6,860 nt of DNA from [Eubacterium] saphenum (lineage in GTDB: Bacteria; Bacillota; Clostridia; Peptostreptococcales; Anaerovoracaceae), in the NCBI GenBank assembly GCA_004555725.1, contig SFHC01000033.1, positions 1-6,860 on the forward strand, in the 5' to 3' direction. Made by a program: the position numbers and the translations under genes. Under the pieces are notes generated by a model. That model was not told the DNA's origin, did no database searches, and worked only from the letters and a program-made list of their open reading frames with translations. Positions 5,071 through 6,860 of the stretch are shown in pieces (position 1 is the first letter of the stretch; every line of letters starts with the position of its first letter).

Positions 5071-6285
5071 ATGAACGAACAGAATATTTTCATTGTGCGC
5101 ACTGGAGAAGTCGCGCTGAAAGGAATGAATAAGCCGTATTTTGAGCGTGTGCTCGTCCAGAGAATCCGCGCGGCCCTGAAGAAGACCAATGAGCAGTCCA
5201 AGGAAGAAGGAAACGGCGGAATTGATGTGTACCGCCATGAGGGACTGATCTTTATCAAGAGCCCTAAGACCATCCCGGAAGATACGATCATTAAGCTCGT
5301 CAGCCGTGTATTCGGCGTGGCGTCCATCAGCCCGGCATGGGAGTGTGAGAGCAACCTGGATGCCATCGGAGAAATGGCCGTGAAGTTTATGCTGAAACAG
5401 ATCGAGGAACGCGGCGTAAAGACGTTTAAAGTATTCGCAAAGCGCGCGGATAAGACGTTCCCGATCAAGAGCCCGGAGATCGCACGCATCATCGGCGCCA
5501 AGGTTCTGATTGGCTGTAAGGTGCTGAAGGTCGATGTTCACAACCCGGAGGTTCGTCTGCATGTCGATCTTCGCCGCGGAGTTTCCTATATATATGATGA
5601 GAAAGTCGCTGCAATCGGAGGACTTCCGCTCGGCACCAACGGACGCGGACTGATTCTTCTGTCCGGCGGCATTGATTCCCCGGTTGCCGCATGGATGATG
5701 GCACGCCGCGGCATGCTGATCGAGGCGGTGCATTTCCACAGTTATCCGTACACTTCCAAACGTGCGCAGGAGAAGGTGGAGAAGCTCGCCAGCATCGTTG
5801 CAAGTTATTCCGGTCGCATCCGCATGCATGTCATCAACCTGCTGCCGATTCAGGAGCAGATCGTCCAGCACTGCCCGGAGGAGGAGACCACGATTCTGGT
5901 TCGGCGCTTCATGATGCGCATTGCCCAGGAGATCGCCCGGAAGAACCGCTGCATGATGCTGATTACGGGAGAAGACCTCGGACAGGTTGCGTCCCAGACG
6001 GCAGAAGCCATTACGGTTACCGATGCGTGCGTGGAAATTCCGGTTCTGCGTCCTCTGATCGGCATGGATAAGGTTGATATCATGGATAAGGCCAGAGAGA
6101 TTGGAACGTATGAGACATCCATTGAGCCTTTTGAGGACTGCTGCACCGTATTCCTTCCGAAGCATCCGACGACAAAGCCGAAGCTGGCAAGGATCGAACA
6201 GTCTGAGTCCGCGCTGGATGTAGACGCGCTGGTGAAGGCAGCTGTGGAATCCGAAGAAGTCGTGGAATGTGAGCCGGAAATTTAA
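5071..6285 (+). CDS. thiI: tRNA 4-thiouridine synthase ThiI (short form without rhodanese domain)
   Basis: ThiI adenylates uridine 8 of tRNA and replaces its oxygen with sulfur delivered as a persulfide. In many bacteria it has also been linked to thiamine thiazole synthesis. The protein is 404 aa. It starts with the family N-terminal pattern GEVALKGMNKPYFE (residues 12-25). A THUMP RNA-binding domain follows at roughly 60-165, ending at LRRGVSYIYDE. The PP-loop SGGIDSP lies at 198-204, with a conserved stretch LITGEDLGQVASQTAEA near 300-315. The pair Cys357-Cys358 in EDCCTVFLPKHP lies where the family has a conserved catalytic cysteine. The C-terminal rhodanese domain of the enterobacterial enzyme is absent, as usual in Firmicutes, so sulfur should pass directly from the upstream desulfurase. 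AAAGGGA (5059-5065) is 5 nt before the ATG. A perfect hairpin follows the stop by about 30 nt. Confidence 0.97.
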   Translation: MNEQNIFIVRTGEVALKGMNKPYFERVLVQRIRAALKKTNEQSKEEGNGGIDVYRHEGLIFIKSPKTIPEDTIIKLVSRVFGVASISPAWECESNLDAIGEMAVKFMLKQIEERGVKTFKVFAKRADKTFPIKSPEIARIIGAKVLIGCKVLKVDVHNPEVRLHVDLRRGVSYIYDEKVAAIGGLPLGTNGRGLILLSGGIDSPVAAWMMARRGMLIEAVHFHSYPYTSKRAQEKVEKLASIVASYSGRIRMHVINLLPIQEQIVQHCPEEETTILVRRFMMRIAQEIARKNRCMMLITGEDLGQVASQTAEAITVTDACVEIPVLRPLIGMDKVDIMDKAREIGTYETSIEPFEDCCTVFLPKHPTTKPKLARIEQSESALDVDALVKAAVESEEVVECEPEI

Positions 6286-6316
6286 GAAAAATATTCCAGA
6301 TAATAGACGTATGACT

Positions 6317-6349
6317 GCAAGCCGCCCGGAAACGGGCGGCTTGCGTTGT
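6317..6349 (+). terminator. Strong hairpin ending the nifS-thiI unit
   Basis: GCAAGCCGCCCG (6317-6328) and CGGGCGGCTTGC (6333-6344) form a perfect 12-bp stem closed by a GAAA tetraloop. The following GTTGT is only a partial U tract. It is probably the transcription end of the unit, although the short tail makes the efficiency uncertain. Confidence 0.7.
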
Positions 6350-6365
6350 ACATAGATCTGTACAA
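6346..6365. repeat. Inverted repeat TTGTACA-N6-TGTACAA
   Basis: Perfect 7-bp arms (6346-6352 and 6359-6365) flank TAGATC, directly after the thiI hairpin. It could be a second stem at the transcript end or a dimeric protein site. No partner is known. Confidence 0.4.
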
Positions 6366-6541
6366 GCAAACAAGAGCGGCTGAAATCATTTATATAAGAA
6401 AACAAAATAATGTGATAGATTAAGAAATGGGATAGTGATTTAAGGAAAGAATAAGGAATGCGTAATGTTTAAATAGAAGTACAAATGCATTCAAAACATA
6501 TGTACGTTGTATAAAAAACGTTGATATTTCAATGAAAAATA

Positions 6542-6555
6542 GATACTGCAGTATC
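6542..6555. promoter_or_regulatory. Perfect 14-bp palindrome, possible operator
   Basis: GATACTGCAGTATC is fully self-complementary. It lies 64 nt upstream of the -35 box of the next promoter and 5 nt before another perfect dyad, a position suited to an activator or a distal repressor site. Confidence 0.35.
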
Positions 6556-6560
6556 GAGGT

Positions 6561-6586
6561 TAAATCTTAATGCCTCTTAAGATTTA
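6561..6586. promoter_or_regulatory. Perfect 10-bp inverted repeat, possible operator
   Basis: TAAATCTTAA (6561-6570) and TTAAGATTTA (6577-6586) flank TGCCTC. The arms are AT-rich and there is no T tract, so a protein site is more likely than a terminator. It ends 33 nt before the -35 box at 6620. Confidence 0.45.
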
Positions 6587-6619
6587 TCGTCATCATACCG
6601 TCACAAAGTGCAAATAGGG

Positions 6620-6649
6620 TTGACACAAAGGGCCCAATGTGGGTATAAT
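6620..6649 (+). promoter_or_regulatory. Consensus sigma-A promoter of the exported-protein gene
   Basis: TTGACA (6620-6625) and TATAAT (6644-6649) are separated by 18 nt, matching the consensus at all twelve positions. The predicted start near 6656 gives a leader of about 140 nt. Strong expression is expected unless the upstream dyads or the leader limit it. Confidence 0.85.
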
Positions 6650-6655
6650 GTGTTA

Positions 6656-6796
6656 TGAAATCTGTGGGAGAACAATAACGTTTTTTTCACAGATTTTAAC
6701 CAAATGCGTGATTTACACATCCGGTTCTTGTCGTCCGGAGACGTGAAGATCATGCGTAAATTAAATCTCATTTTTATTTTATGGAGGTAAGACGAC
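6656..6796 (+). promoter_or_regulatory. Structured 5' leader of the exported-protein gene
   Basis: Two stem-loops can be drawn. The first pairs AAATCTGTG (6658-6666) with CACAGATTT (6688-6696) and has seven T residues in its loop. The second pairs ATTTACACAT (6711-6720) with ATGCGTAAAT (6752-6761, one mismatch), with an inner CCGG (6721-6724) to CCGG (6735-6738) stem. ACACAT (6715-6720) could instead pair with an upstream ATGCGT (6704-6709), giving a competing hairpin. The SD GGAGG (6783-6787) is 9 nt from the ATG. I recognise no known riboswitch. The fold may simply stabilise the mRNA. Confidence 0.45.
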
Positions 6797-6860
6797 ATGA
6801 CAAGAACGAAAAGCTCTAGAGCTCTGGTCAGCGTTGTCCTTGCTGTACTGATGGCTGTGG
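6797..6860 (+). CDS. N terminus of a probable secreted or cell-surface protein (cut by window end)
   Basis: Only 21 codons are visible. They encode a short basic start (MTRTKSSRA) followed by the hydrophobic run LVSVVLAVLMAV, typical of the n- and h-regions of a Sec signal peptide. No cleavage site or lipobox is in view. GGAGG at 6783-6787 and the consensus promoter upstream support a real, well-expressed gene. The function cannot be judged from this fragment. An extracellular solute-binding or surface protein is possible, but nothing here shows it. Confidence 0.75.
   Translation, partial: MTRTKSSRALVSVVLAVLMAV

Larger units (their letters stand above)
6366..6619. other. AT-rich intergenic control region upstream of an exported-protein gene
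   Basis: This stretch of about 250 nt is clearly richer in A and T than the genes on its left. It carries no frame with a ribosome binding site on either strand. It contains the dyads at 6542-6555 and 6561-6586 and a direct repeat of ACGTTG (around 6504 and 6518). Regulatory DNA is the best reading. Confidence 0.5.

Noticed and set aside
4861..6405. Minus-strand frame of 514 codons opposite thiI
   Set aside because: Although long, it covers thiI, the end of the desulfurase gene and the GAAA-loop hairpin. It has no SD, no domain pattern, and a composition typical of a codon-bias shadow.

Overview
The window looks like a chromosomal segment of a Gram-positive Firmicute of class Clostridia, most likely a Lachnospiraceae-type gut anaerobe. 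The support is the RNase Y gene, the paired cysteine desulfurase and short (rhodanese-less) ThiI, strong AGGAGG-type ribosome binding sites, consensus sigma-A promoters and intermediate G+C genes separated by AT-richer spacers. The taxon is inferred from gene content and style, not from a match.

Layout. Positions 1-429 hold no convincing gene. They hold a tandem array of seven imperfect hairpins of 53-64 nt, separated by ATTA or ATAA. Two structural classes alternate, and paired substitutions keep the stems intact. The array ends exactly on the stop codon of a minus-strand SEDS glycosyltransferase gene (rodA/ftsW type, 427-1533). That gene starts from one half of a symmetric divergent promoter whose two -10 boxes share the palindrome CATTATAATG (1586-1595). 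The other half fires rightward into about 600 nt with no recognisable protein gene. This stretch has a foldable domain (about 1602-1749), a weak AT hairpin (1776-1795) and a good intrinsic terminator (2087-2121) just ahead of rny. It is either an independent non-coding RNA or a long attenuated leader of rny.

Plus-strand genes follow. rny (RNase Y, GTG start at 2215) is a membrane-anchored endoribonuclease that initiates mRNA decay. After a 105-nt gap with a hairpin come a NifS/IscS-like cysteine desulfurase (3871-5040) and, 30 nt later, thiI (5071-6285). The last two form a sulfur relay: the desulfurase makes a persulfide from cysteine and ThiI uses it for 4-thiouridine in tRNA. A perfect 12-bp GAAA-loop hairpin closes the unit.

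The right end is a 511-nt AT-rich control region. It has several perfect dyads, a consensus promoter (TTGACA-18-TATAAT, 6620-6649) and a structured leader of about 140 nt. It leads into the first 21 codons of a probable exported protein (6797 to the window end). The most unusual items are the covarying hairpin array, the symmetric divergent promoter with its unexplained structured transcript, and the structured leader of the exported protein.
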